From assembly GCA_041725895.1 (NCBI GenBank), contig JBGRQA010000001.1:248001-312000 (forward strand): DNA of 64,000 bases. Direction: 5' to 3'. The position numbers were made by a program, and so were the translations under genes. The notes under the pieces were generated by a model. The model saw only the letters and a list, made by a program, of their open reading frames with translations. It did no database searches and was not told where the DNA came from. The stretch is from JBGRQA01 sp041725895 (GTDB lineage: Bacteria > Bacteroidota > Bacteroidia > Bacteroidales > Marinifilaceae). This document shows, one piece after another, positions 7,244 to 15,324 of this stretch. Numbering within the stretch: position 1 is the first letter of the stretch; each line of letters begins with the position of its first letter.

Positions 7244-7420
7244 ATGGATATATATGGTAAACTTGAAATAATAAATTTAGATGGAGGAATTGTGTTTAGC
7301 AGGAAATGTTGGCACTCGGAAGTAACGTTTCATGAAAGAGAAACTTTACTTCCTCAGGGCCCATATTTAGTGCGCTTTGAAACTCCCATTGGTTGTCGAA
7401 TAACGAAGTTTGTGAGATGA
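7244..7420 (+). CDS. 58-residue orphan resembling a type IX secretion C-terminal sorting domain
   Basis: This short ORF begins MDIYGKLEIINLDG and ends PYLVRFETPIGCRITKFVR, with LLPQG between the halves. It fits the second half of a T9SS type A sorting domain (pattern: turn-G-K, hydrophobic strand, L-x-x-G-x-Y-x-V-R-x-x, G, final KxV-basic). The upstream frame is closed by a TAA immediately before the ATG, and no cargo domain lies upstream. A GGAGGAG sequence sits about 8 bases before the ATG. It may be a remnant of a lost secreted protein or a free-standing small protein. Confidence 0.5.
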   Translation: MDIYGKLEIINLDGGIVFSRKCWHSEVTFHERETLLPQGPYLVRFETPIGCRITKFVR

Positions 7421-7579
7421 TTATCTGAAATCCCAAAAGATTCCTTTAGCTTTGTAAATTGAAAATAAGCTTGGATTAAAATCGTATTATTTCAGTGCAA
7501 TTTTCCGAAGGGGGGATCCTTTCGGTAATGGGATTGTTGTTGCCCCTTGCATGAGATCTACGTAAACAAATACTGGTGT

Positions 7580-8122
7580 ATGAAAATATTTTTTGTTTCC
7601 GATATTCATGGTTCTTTAACGCAATTGGAAATTTTTGAAAGAATTTTGAAGGAGGAAAAACCAGATCAATTGGTAATTCTGGGAGATGTAATGTATCATG
7701 GCCCAAGAAATCCACTCCCTGATGGGTATGATCCTGCAGGTGTTGCAAATTTGTTGAATGTTTATAAAGACAGGATTATTGCGGTTCGTGGAAATTGTGA
7801 TAGCGAGGTAGATCAAATGCTTTTGGATTTTCCCATTATGGCTGATTCGGCTCATTTAATAGTGGAGGATAAAAGATTTTTTCTGACACATGGACATTTA
7901 TTTTCTTCAGAAAAACCTCCCCATATCCAACCTGGAGCAATATTGGTTTCGGGCCATACACATGTTCCTGCAGCACACAAAGAAAAAGGGATTTTTCTTT
8001 TTAACCCGGGCTCTCTGGCTCTTCCTAAAAATGATTTTCCACCTTCCTTTGGAATCTACCGTGAAAGAATGTTACAGGTAGTTGATCTAGAAGGAAATAT
8101 AATAAAGGAACTACTTTTGTGA
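7580..8122 (+). CDS. yfcE: YfcE-type phosphodiesterase
   Basis: A 180-residue metal-dependent phosphodiesterase of the calcineurin-like superfamily. It closely parallels E. coli YfcE, which hydrolyses artificial phosphodiester substrates and whose natural substrate is unknown. Metal ligands are visible in SDIHGS, ILGDVMYHGPRN, VRGNCDSEVDQM, THGHLF and GHTHVP, followed by FNPGS. The start was set at the ATG giving MKIFFVSDIHG, since the upstream extension begins with TTG and adds residues that family members lack. It is a single gene, with no T9SS or signal sequence, so it is cytoplasmic. Confidence 0.93.
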   Translation: MKIFFVSDIHGSLTQLEIFERILKEEKPDQLVILGDVMYHGPRNPLPDGYDPAGVANLLNVYKDRIIAVRGNCDSEVDQMLLDFPIMADSAHLIVEDKRFFLTHGHLFSSEKPPHIQPGAILVSGHTHVPAAHKEKGIFLFNPGSLALPKNDFPPSFGIYRERMLQVVDLEGNIIKELLL

Positions 8123-8221
8123 TTTTAGCATAATATTTAGAAGGAATCTTTGTTAGTTGAAGATCTATTAGGCATAATAATTGTTCTGTAGTGTTTGTTT
8201 TAAACTACTAAAAAAATTATT

Positions 8222-8836
8222 ATGAGAAATTTATTTACAATTGTCATCTTGTTTTTTGCTTTTTCGGTAGTAGCACAGGAAAAGGCCAGTTTTACAGAAA
8301 AAGGAAAGACAAAAGAGATTGGAGTACAATTTAGTGATCTGGATCAATTCGGCCTGAGTCTGAAAAAAGGAAAGGGAAAGCATTTTTGGCGATTTGGTGT
8401 GTTGAGTTTAAATTCAAGCAAAAGCACGGTAATCGTAAGGAATGAAGATGTAAATACAGGGGACATAGAGGACAAGAGCAAAGGACTAGGATTTAAGTTT
8501 GGATTCGAACGCCGGAAAAAAGTGACTGAGGATTTTGAAACCTATTGGGGCTTGGATTTGCTGTATTCCTACACAAAAATAACCGATGGCCTTAATGAAG
8601 AAGGTGATACCAATCGATTTAGAAACATTTCCAAAGGGGTTGGATTTGTTCTGGGTGTTAACTATCACATTAATTCCAGGTTTATGGTTTCAGCAGAAAT
8701 CGAACCTACCTACACTTCCTCAAGAGTAAAGCAAAAGGAAGATCGTTATGGCGGAGATTATAGAACCATTAACAAAGAGAAAGGATTTAATTTTGACAAC
8801 AGAACAGCTTCGCTAACATTCTCCTATTCTTTTTAG
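8222..8836 (+). CDS. Secreted outer-membrane beta-barrel-like protein
   Basis: A 204-residue protein with a clear signal peptide (NLFTIVILFFAFSVVAQ) and a mature part rich in alternating amphipathic strands. Examples are KHFWRFGVLSLN, TYWGLDLLYSYTKI, GVGFVLGVNYHINSRFMVSAEIEPTYTSS and a final TASLTFSYSF. The terminal aromatic residue and strand pattern are typical of small porin-like or OmpW/OmpX-size barrels in Bacteroidota. I cannot assign a narrower family or ligand. It is monocistronic and ends in a strong terminator. Confidence 0.75.
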   Translation: MRNLFTIVILFFAFSVVAQEKASFTEKGKTKEIGVQFSDLDQFGLSLKKGKGKHFWRFGVLSLNSSKSTVIVRNEDVNTGDIEDKSKGLGFKFGFERRKKVTEDFETYWGLDLLYSYTKITDGLNEEGDTNRFRNISKGVGFVLGVNYHINSRFMVSAEIEPTYTSSRVKQKEDRYGGDYRTINKEKGFNFDNRTASLTFSYSF

Positions 8837-8858
8837 TAATCACAAAAAAGATATGCTT

Positions 8859-8884
8859 AAGCCTTCCGAAAGGAAGGCTTTTTT
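8859..8884 (+). terminator. Intrinsic terminator
   Basis: AAGCCTTCC (8859-8867), GAAA tetraloop, GGAAGGCTT (8872-8880), then TTTT. Perfect stem after the beta-barrel gene. Confidence 0.93.
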
Positions 8885-8935
8885 GTGCTCAATCGATATT
8901 TCCTTACCTTAGTCAAAGAATAAAAGATAAGAATT

Positions 8936-9829
8936 ATGATTCGTGATATTGACCAGGGAAGAATAATGGTAGTGACCGATTTGCATGGAAATGGATACGA
9001 TTACCGACAAATCATCGATGTGTATCGTAATTTGAAGGAGGCCAATTCGGTTGATTATCTCGTGTTTGTTGGTGATTTAATTCATTCCTATCCCGGGCAG
9101 AAAGATGAATCCGTAGCAATTGTTGAGGATCTTATGGAGCGGGGAGCAAATCAGGAGGATAGTGATATTATTTGCTTGTTGGGAAATCACGAATTTGTAC
9201 ATATCTACCATATAGCTTTGGCCAAGGGACATTTGGAGTTTACTTCCTGGTTTGAACGGCGAATTGTTAAGAAACGAAAAAAGTTCATCGATTTCTTTCA
9301 GGCAATGCCACTGGCTGTTCGAACAAAAGGTGGGGTTTTAATTCATCATACCGGTGCATCTGAAATTTATTCTCCTCAAAGTAAAATCTTCCAGGATTTT
9401 CAAGTTCTAAAGGAATATTCCCACACGGAATCACTGAATGGATTGAAGCATATTAAGTCTGATTTAAATCCCTTTGGCAAATATGATACTACTGTTGGCC
9501 AAACTTTTATGCAAACCCTTGAGGGGGACTGGTTTTGGGAAATGTTAATGAATGGTAATGAGCGACAATACGGACCAGCTTACCCTCAGATGGTAAATCA
9601 GATGCTTGATTATATGAGCTCAGACAGACAGGGATTACCTCTTCGGGTGATGGTTACCGGACATATTGGAGTGGATTATGGAGCAGAAGTAGTAACCGAA
9701 GGGCAGTTGCGATTGTGTAGCAGTGCCGGTTGTTTGGGGGATTTGGAGAAGAAGATATTATTGTTCCCCGCAGAAAAGGGCATCGAAAGTGCCAGTCAAT
9801 TGATTGAGTATTGCCGGGATCTTTATTAA
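8936..9829 (+). CDS. Calcineurin-like metallophosphoesterase
   Basis: A 297-residue cytoplasmic phosphoesterase. Metal-site motifs are in order: VVTDLHGNG (about 12-20), VFVGDLIHS, LLGNHEFVH (about 82-90) and VTGHIGVDYG near the C-terminus. The long middle insert (about 120-230) is not typical of small phosphatases and presumably shapes the substrate site. A serine/threonine phosphoprotein phosphatase-like role and a nucleotide or small-molecule substrate are both possible, and neither can be chosen. It is a single gene and convergent with the AraC regulator. Confidence 0.85.
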   Translation: MIRDIDQGRIMVVTDLHGNGYDYRQIIDVYRNLKEANSVDYLVFVGDLIHSYPGQKDESVAIVEDLMERGANQEDSDIICLLGNHEFVHIYHIALAKGHLEFTSWFERRIVKKRKKFIDFFQAMPLAVRTKGGVLIHHTGASEIYSPQSKIFQDFQVLKEYSHTESLNGLKHIKSDLNPFGKYDTTVGQTFMQTLEGDWFWEMLMNGNERQYGPAYPQMVNQMLDYMSSDRQGLPLRVMVTGHIGVDYGAEVVTEGQLRLCSSAGCLGDLEKKILLFPAEKGIESASQLIEYCRDLY

Positions 9830-9900
9830 GTAGGAAATAAATAGTATAAAAGTTCTATGTCTACGGATGAGTAACAATTAAAGGCACTTGCTTTTTGTCT

Positions 9901-10770
9901 TTAGAGCTTAGAGACTTGTGTTCGTTGCTCCTTGGGTGCCTTCCCTGTATGTGCTTTGAACTGCCGGTTGAAATAGGAGGGACTGTTGAAACCACACTCA
10001 TAAGCAATTTGTGAGATGGAGAGCTTCCCTTCGGCCAGTAATTTACGCGCGTAGTTGATGCGCATTTCGTTCAAAAATTCAGAGAAAGTTTTGCCGGTTT
10101 GGTTTTTAAAAAAGCGACAGAAAGCTGTTTTGCTCATGCTGGCTTCATGGGCTACCTGTTCAAGGTCAATTTTTTGCTGAAAATTGCGACTAACGAATTC
10201 ATAGATCTGGTACAACTTCTGATTGGAAGACTTTTGGAAAATACGGGCAAAATCTTCGGATGCCAGGTATTCCAGGTCATCGGATTGGGCCAGGGTGTCC
10301 AACATTTCCAGCAGGTAAATAATGCGTTGGGTGAAATTGGCTGTATTTAATTTCTGCCAGATTTGAATCATCTTATATTTTGTGCTTCCCTCAATTCGAA
10401 TGCCCCGGCCCGAAGAGCTTAAGAATCGCTTGATTCGACTCATCTCGGGTACTTCAAAAAAATCCGGACCAAATACATCGGCCCGAAAATGAACCACCCA
10501 GGCTACGGCCCGCAAGTCTGGATTCTTTTGGTAGTAGCTGTCGTCATTCTTCCATACATGGGGCAGGTTGGGCCCCATAAACACCATGTCTCCTTCGGTA
10601 AAGGTGTCGATACAATCACCAACAATCCGTGTTCCTTTGCTTCTTTCGATAAACTGTAGTTCGAAATGGGGATGGTAGTGCCAGGGGACCTGAATATGGG
10701 GCAGTACATCAATCTTTGAACGGAAGGAATGTTCGTTTTTGAGGGCGATTTCTTCAAGGATAATGGACAT
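9901..10770 (-). CDS. AraC-family regulator with N-terminal cupin
   Basis: A 289-residue transcription factor. The N-terminal cupin sensing domain (about 10-120) shows HIQVPWHYHPHFELQFIE and GDMVFMGPNLPHVWKN. The C-terminal double helix-turn-helix (about 185-285) has DLEQVAHEASMSKTAFCRFFK and ISQIAYECGFNSPSYFNRQFK, the standard AraC signature. It is divergent from a FucP-like sugar transporter and ROK kinase, which it probably regulates. Two copies of a 17-base direct repeat, one near each start, are candidate binding sites. The effector is inferred to be a sugar taken up by the neighbouring symporter. Confidence 0.92.
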   Translation of the reverse strand: MSIILEEIALKNEHSFRSKIDVLPHIQVPWHYHPHFELQFIERSKGTRIVGDCIDTFTEGDMVFMGPNLPHVWKNDDSYYQKNPDLRAVAWVVHFRADVFGPDFFEVPEMSRIKRFLSSSGRGIRIEGSTKYKMIQIWQKLNTANFTQRIIYLLEMLDTLAQSDDLEYLASEDFARIFQKSSNQKLYQIYEFVSRNFQQKIDLEQVAHEASMSKTAFCRFFKNQTGKTFSEFLNEMRINYARKLLAEGKLSISQIAYECGFNSPSYFNRQFKAHTGKAPKEQRTQVSKL

Positions 10771-10817
10771 GGATATAGTATTATATTATCGATTTAAAGG
10801 CAAAAAATGAAAATGCC

Positions 10818-10834
10818 TGCAAATATTCTACAAG
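10818..10834 (+). promoter_or_regulatory. Candidate AraC-regulator site 1
   Basis: TGCAAATATTCTACAAG, lying 48 bases upstream of the AraC start codon. It is repeated in the same orientation at 10930 with 15 of 17 bases identical. Confidence 0.5.
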
Positions 10835-10929
10835 TTTTTGGCATTGCTGAATTCTTCCGGTGCAAACGTTCACGTAGTTTCCTCTAAAAGTACAATCTTA
10901 ACAATGAATTAACTTTGCGTAACCAGTTG

Positions 10930-10946
10930 TGCAAATATAGTACAAG
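10930..10946 (+). promoter_or_regulatory. Candidate AraC-regulator site 2
   Basis: TGCAAATATAGTACAAG, a direct repeat of the site at 10818, 112 bases apart and 112 bases before the transporter start. A TAACTTTG (-7-like, 10910-10917) lies just upstream of it. Confidence 0.5.
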
Positions 10947-11057
10947 AAAATGATAAAATAGTAAAAAACATTCTCCCTGCTTTGGAGGATTTTTGCTTGC
11001 ACTAATTCAAACGTTTGAGGACAACAAAAGATTTAACTTAGATAAAACTGGAACGAT

Positions 11058-12290
11058 ATGGTAATGATTGGTGCAAAAATAGACAAGCAAGGGGCTGCTG
11101 GTGCTTCCGGTGCGATGAATTACAAAGGAGCGTTGGGCTTGCTTACCTCTCTGTTTTTTATGTGGGGTTTCCTTACTTGTATGAACGATATATTGATCCC
11201 TCACCTGAAGGGATTGTTCGACCTGAATTATACTCAGGCGATGATGATTCAATTTACCTTTTTTGGTGCGTATTTCCTGATGTCCCTTCCGGCTGGCTGG
11301 ATTATCGGGCGCACCGGATATAAATGGGGTATTGTTTTGGGCTTGGCACTTGCAGGATTGGGCGCAATGCTATTTTACCCGGCTGCGGAAATTCTGTCAT
11401 TTGGCTTTTTTCTATTCGCATTTTTCGTGCTGGCTAGTGGAATAGTAATCCTGCAAGTGGCGGCCAACCCCTTTGTAGCTGAATTGGGGGCTCCTGAAAC
11501 GGCCTCCAGTCGGTTGAATCTGACCCAGGGTTTTAATAGCGTGGGGACAACCATTGCTCCCCTGTTTGGTTCTTTTTTAATTTTGAACAATACCGGTACT
11601 GATATGGCCAGTAAGGCTGCTGCTGTGCAAATGCCTTATATTGGACTGGCTTTGACACTTGGAGTGATTGCCTTAATTTTCGCATTCGTAAAACTTCCTA
11701 AAATTCAGGAGGGGGAAGAGGTAAAAGCTGAAGGTTCAGCCTGGAAGTACCGTCACCTGGTATTAGGAGCAGTTGCAATATTTGCTTATGTGGGTGCAGA
11801 GGTGTCAATTGGAAGTTTTTTAGTAAATTACTTAGGTGTTGATGGTTTGAACCTTTTTGAGGAGGCAGAAGCTGCCCGTTACGTATCTCTTTTCTGGGGA
11901 GGTGCCATGGTTGGGCGTTTTATCGGATCGGCCGTGATGCAGAAAATGGCTTCGCAAAAGGTGTTGGCTTTTAATGCAATTGCTGTAATGGCTCTGGTTG
12001 CTTTGAGTATGAGTACCTCCGGATATGTGGCCATGTGGTCTATAGTACTGGTTGGTTTGTTCAACTCTATCATGTTCCCAACCATTTTTACTTTGGCTAT
12101 CGATGGATTGGGCAATCATACCAGCCAGGGATCAGGAATTTTGTGTCTTGCCATTGTTGGTGGAGCAATTGTACCTTTGGTTATGGGAGCATTAGCAGAT
12201 GCAATTGGTTTGCAGGCGTCTTTCGCTTTGACCATTGCTTGCTATGCCTACATTTTATTCTATGCCCTGAAGGGGTATAAGCATAAGTAG
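11058..12290 (+). CDS. FucP/GluP-type sugar MFS transporter
   Basis: A 410-residue inner-membrane H+-coupled sugar symporter of the fucose permease branch of the major facilitator superfamily. Twelve hydrophobic segments are evident. The family opening FFMWGFLTCMNDILIPHLK, the loop GAYFLMSLPAGWIIGRTGYKWG and the second-half FWGGAMVGRFIGS are diagnostic. Relatives in Bacteroidota carry fucose, glucose/galactose or N-acetylglucosamine. The substrate here is not resolved. The first 15-20 residues are poorly conserved, so a start at Met3 is possible. It is 111 bases upstream of the ROK kinase, giving an uptake-and-phosphorylation pair. Confidence 0.93.
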   Translation: MVMIGAKIDKQGAAGASGAMNYKGALGLLTSLFFMWGFLTCMNDILIPHLKGLFDLNYTQAMMIQFTFFGAYFLMSLPAGWIIGRTGYKWGIVLGLALAGLGAMLFYPAAEILSFGFFLFAFFVLASGIVILQVAANPFVAELGAPETASSRLNLTQGFNSVGTTIAPLFGSFLILNNTGTDMASKAAAVQMPYIGLALTLGVIALIFAFVKLPKIQEGEEVKAEGSAWKYRHLVLGAVAIFAYVGAEVSIGSFLVNYLGVDGLNLFEEAEAARYVSLFWGGAMVGRFIGSAVMQKMASQKVLAFNAIAVMALVALSMSTSGYVAMWSIVLVGLFNSIMFPTIFTLAIDGLGNHTSQGSGILCLAIVGGAIVPLVMGALADAIGLQASFALTIACYAYILFYALKGYKHK

Positions 12291-12363
12291 TGAACCGGGA
12301 GATAGTAAAAGAGTAATAAAGGATACTATTAGAACCATTTTATAATTGTAATAATTGCTTGGG

Positions 12364-12390
12364 GCTTGTAGCTAGAGGCTTGAAGCTTAA
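12364..12390 (+). repeat. Heptamer repeat array before the ROK kinase
   Basis: GCTTGTA, GCTAGAG, GCTTGAA, GCTTAAA in tandem with period 7. A similar array (GCTTGCA, GCTTGTG, GCTATAA) precedes kdgK at the same distance from the start codon. Confidence 0.5.
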
Positions 12391-12401
12391 ATAAAATATC
12401 A

Positions 12402-13352
12402 GTGAAGAAAATTGCACTTGGAATTGATATAGGTGGTACCAACACTGTGTTTGGATGCATCGATGAAACTGGAAAGTGTTGGGCTGAGGGAAGTATTCCC
12501 ACTCAGAAACACAATAGGATTGAAGATTATCTCGACGAGCTATTTGCGGCCATTCATGAAGCGGTAAATGGCGCCGGTGAAGAGTTGGAAGTAATTGGCA
12601 TCGGGATTGGAGCTCCTAATGCCAGTTACTACACCGGTTGTATCGAACAGGCGGCCAACCTGCCCTGGCAGGGGAAAGTACCTTTGGCCGAATTGGTGAA
12701 GCAGCGTATGGATGTTCAGGTGGTTATTACCAACGATGCCAATGCAGCTGCTGTGGGCGAAAAGGTATTTGGAGCAGCAAAGGAGATGAACGATTTCATG
12801 GTAATCACTTTAGGAACCGGTTTAGGTAGTGGTATCGTTGTCAACGGCCAGGTGCTCTACGGTCACGACGGATTTGCCGGAGAAGTGGGGCACATGATCG
12901 TGCGTAAGAGTGGTCGTGAATGTGGCTGCGGTCGCAAAGGCTGTCTGGAAACCTATGTTTCTGCCACAGGAGTGAAGCGTACTGCTTACAAGCTTTTGGC
13001 TCGTCACAACTACCATAGTGAGTTGCGTCATATTCCTTTTAGTGATCTAACGGCCAAGAAAGTTGCCGAAGCAGCTGGTCGGGGGGATGCAACTGCCAAA
13101 GAAGTATTCGAATACACCGGTCAGATGTTGGGAGAAGTGCTGGCCAATGTAGTGGCGGTTACCAGTCCTGAGGCTATCTTCCTGTTTGGAGGACTGACCA
13201 AAGCAGGCGATATGCTCTTCGATCCTGTTCGGGAACACATGGAGAAGAACCTGTTTGGAATCTACCAGAACAAAATAAAAGTATTAACATCCGGATTGGA
13301 GAACAATGCAGCTGTTTTGGGTGCAGCGGCCCTAATCTGGGATCAGAAGTAA
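12402..13352 (+). CDS. ROK-family sugar kinase
   Basis: A 316-residue ATP-dependent hexose kinase. It has the phosphate-binding IGIDIGGTNT-type start (LGIDIGGTNTVFG, about 5-17), a TNDANAAAVGE catalytic-aspartate segment, the GTGLGSGIV adenosine loop, and GHMIVRKSGRECGCGRKGCLETYVSATG. The last contains the ROK zinc ligands CxCGxxGC. The gene uses a GTG start: MKKIALGIDIGG needs this codon and no in-frame ATG precedes the phosphate loop. Glucokinase or N-acetylhexosamine kinase are the likely activities. A heptamer-repeat array (12364-12390) ends about 12 bases before the start codon. Confidence 0.93.
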   Translation: MKKIALGIDIGGTNTVFGCIDETGKCWAEGSIPTQKHNRIEDYLDELFAAIHEAVNGAGEELEVIGIGIGAPNASYYTGCIEQAANLPWQGKVPLAELVKQRMDVQVVITNDANAAAVGEKVFGAAKEMNDFMVITLGTGLGSGIVVNGQVLYGHDGFAGEVGHMIVRKSGRECGCGRKGCLETYVSATGVKRTAYKLLARHNYHSELRHIPFSDLTAKKVAEAAGRGDATAKEVFEYTGQMLGEVLANVVAVTSPEAIFLFGGLTKAGDMLFDPVREHMEKNLFGIYQNKIKVLTSGLENNAAVLGAAALIWDQK

Positions 13353-13360
13353 ATCCGATA

Positions 13361-13425
13361 AGTTGCGGAGCGTTCATCTCCGCAACTTCCCCTCATAGCC
13401 TGCTCTTCGGAGTGGGCTTTTTTTG
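13361..13425 (+). terminator. Double hairpin terminator after the ROK kinase
   Basis: The first stem is AGTTGCGGAG (13361-13370) with CTCCGCAACT (13378-13387). The second is AGCCTGCTC (13397-13405), TTCG loop, GAGTGGGCT (13410-13418), followed by eight or more T residues. The second hairpin with its T run is the functional intrinsic terminator. Confidence 0.9.
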
Positions 13426-13430
13426 TAACG

Positions 13431-13516
13431 GAACGCAGATGAAACTGATTAATGTTTATCTATACTGATTGAATATTTATCAGTGAAAATCTGTTTTATC
13501 AGTGTAATCTGTGTGG
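13431..13516. repeat. Imperfect palindromic interspersed repeat
   Basis: Begins GAACGCAGATGAAACTGAT and ends ATCAGTGTAATCTGTGTGG, whose complement matches the beginning. Inner half-copies are ACTGATTAATG/ACTGATTGAAT and ATCAGTGAAAATCTG. A partial copy occurs on the minus strand at 24241-24270. Confidence 0.5.
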
Positions 13517-13530
13517 CATTAAACCAGGAA

Positions 13531-14844
13531 CTACTGAACTTTTATATCTTTCAGTTGCTTCCCCTTATCTTCGATCAAGCGATCGTGCTTCAAAGAACCC
13601 ACAATCTGAGAGGAATAGATGCCGTAATGACCGGAGAACAGGTAGCTCACAACGCAGGCTACACCCGCATAGATGCCAATTTCTGCACCAAAGAGTTCCA
13701 TAGCCATCAAGGTACAGGCAATGGGAGTATTGGCAGCACCTGAAAAAACGGCAACGAATCCCATTCCGGCCAGCAATGCGGTGGGCAGTGGCAGAAAAAG
13801 GGAGAGTGCATTTCCGAGAGTGGCACCGATAAAGAACAGGGGCGTAACCTCTCCGCCTTTGTACATGGCACCCAGGGTAATTCCAGTGAAGAGTAGCTTC
13901 AGCGCCCAATCGTAAACAGGCAATTGTTGATTGAAGGCGGCTTGAATGGTTGGCAAGCCAAGACCAATGAATTTGCTGCGTTCCGAAGTCAGATCATTAA
14001 TCCCTATTACATCCAATAGCAGAACCAGGGCAATGATAATAAAGCCTCCAACTACCGGAACCATTGGTTTGTAGTTGATATTTCCTTTCAGAAGTTTCCC
14101 GAACCATGAGGTGAAGCGGGAAAAGGCTTGTCCGGCCAATCCGAAGCAAATGCCGGCAAGGGCGGCGTAAATCACATTCATCAGGGTAGCCTGGGGAATC
14201 ATATCCACAACGTAGTGGGAGTGATGTGCACCCCAGAGGTGACAAACGTAATCTGCCAGAATAGAGGCCAAAAAGCTGGGCAGAATTGCCTCGTAGCGCA
14301 TGCGTCCGATGATGAAAACCTCCAGTCCGAAAGCGGCACCGGCCAATGGGGTTCCGAATACCGAACCAAAACCGGCAGCAATACCGGCAATCAGGATGAT
14401 CTTCCGATCCGACGCGGTTAGCTTAAATATTTTTGTGATTTGGTCGGCCAATGATGCACTCATCTGGATGGCCGTTCCCTCTCGTCCGGCAGATCCTCCA
14501 AAGAAATGGGTGACAACGGTTCCCAGCAGCACAAAGGGCGCCATTCGGGCCGGAATGATCTTTTCCGGATTCTGAATCTCCTGAATGATCTGATTGTTTC
14601 CAGCTTCCACCTCTTTCCCAAAGTAGTGGTAGAGCAGGCCTACGGCCAAACCACCAAGAGGCAAGAGATAGAGCAGCCAATTGTGATTGTCGCGGAATTC
14701 GGTTGCCCAACTAAGTGAATGCAGGAATACTGCCGATGCGGTACCTGCCATCAGGGCAATACCAATACAGATCAGGATCCATTTGATTAGAAAAATACTT
14801 AAGGGAATGAACTGACGGTTCAGGGTAAACGGTGATGACTTCAT
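13531..14844 (-). CDS. ClC-family chloride channel/transporter
   Basis: A 437-residue polytopic membrane protein of the voltage-gated chloride channel family. The conserved selectivity-filter region GGSAGREGTAIQMSASLAD (about 113-131) contains the gating glutamate (GREG). AGFGSVFGTPLAGAAFGLE and GGEVTPLFFIGATLG, GFVAVFSGAANTPIACTLM follow in the family order. The usual GSGIP segment is replaced by AGNNQIIQEI, as in a divergent bacterial subfamily. Whether it is a channel or a Cl-/H+ (or F-) exchanger cannot be read. There are no cytoplasmic CBS domains. It stands alone. Confidence 0.92.
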   Translation of the reverse strand: MKSSPFTLNRQFIPLSIFLIKWILICIGIALMAGTASAVFLHSLSWATEFRDNHNWLLYLLPLGGLAVGLLYHYFGKEVEAGNNQIIQEIQNPEKIIPARMAPFVLLGTVVTHFFGGSAGREGTAIQMSASLADQITKIFKLTASDRKIILIAGIAAGFGSVFGTPLAGAAFGLEVFIIGRMRYEAILPSFLASILADYVCHLWGAHHSHYVVDMIPQATLMNVIYAALAGICFGLAGQAFSRFTSWFGKLLKGNINYKPMVPVVGGFIIIALVLLLDVIGINDLTSERSKFIGLGLPTIQAAFNQQLPVYDWALKLLFTGITLGAMYKGGEVTPLFFIGATLGNALSLFLPLPTALLAGMGFVAVFSGAANTPIACTLMAMELFGAEIGIYAGVACVVSYLFSGHYGIYSSQIVGSLKHDRLIEDKGKQLKDIKVQ

Positions 14845-15087
14845 TACTTCTGCTTTTGGAAGTGAATAAACTAAATTAACTGTAAAGCAGGAGTCATCAG
14901 CACTATAGGCGGTTAAAGGCGAACTCCATCGCCTGTATGGAGGGCAAATTTAGAGCTTATTTTCAGAAATGCAAAATCAGGAAGGGATGGGAGGTGTGGT
15001 TCTCACTCCTAATTTCCTTTTATCGGGCATTTTTGTTACCGGAAGGGGCAAAGTGTTTCCTGTAAGCTAAATACAGGGGCGGGTAGA
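14845..15087. other. Intergenic region upstream of the ClC gene
   Basis: No gene or clear hairpin was seen. Together with the heptad-repeat stretch at 15088-15324 it separates the ClC gene from the unknown gene at 15325. Confidence 0.5.
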
Positions 15088-15324
15088 TTACCGGAAGCCA
15101 AATTGCATGAGTTCATCATACCCTATTTCTTGTGCTTCATAGATCATATGTCATGCATCACGTCTTTTATCACGTGCCTCACGGGTTAGATACTGAGCCT
15201 CATGCTCTACCAATCGTGCCTCACATGAGGCACCTACTGCTAATGCGTGAGGCGTTGCTACTTTTGCATGCGGCACATAAAATATAGCATGAGGCTTCGT
15301 ACCTTTGGCATGAGGTGGTTGTTG
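15088..15324 (-). pseudogene. In-frame heptad-repeat tail lying beyond the stop codon of the upstream gene
   Basis: The frame of the gene at 15325 continues after its TAA with 57 sense codons, a TGA (15151-15153), then 20 more codons to a TAA (15088-15090). The translation has a seven-residue period: PHAKGTK, PHAIFYV, PHAKVAT, PHALAVG, then SCEARLV, EHEAQYL, TREARDK, RRDA, and after the TGA IYEAQEI, GYDELMQ. The DNA shows 21-base units around CCTCATGC and GTGAGGC. It looks like a decayed repeat tail cut off by two nonsense changes, although a non-coding minisatellite that happens to keep frame is also possible. Confidence 0.5.

Noticed and set aside
15088..15324. CRISPR array
   Set aside because: The repeated cores are only about 8 bases, diverged, and the period is 21 bases, too short for repeat plus spacer; no cas genes are present.
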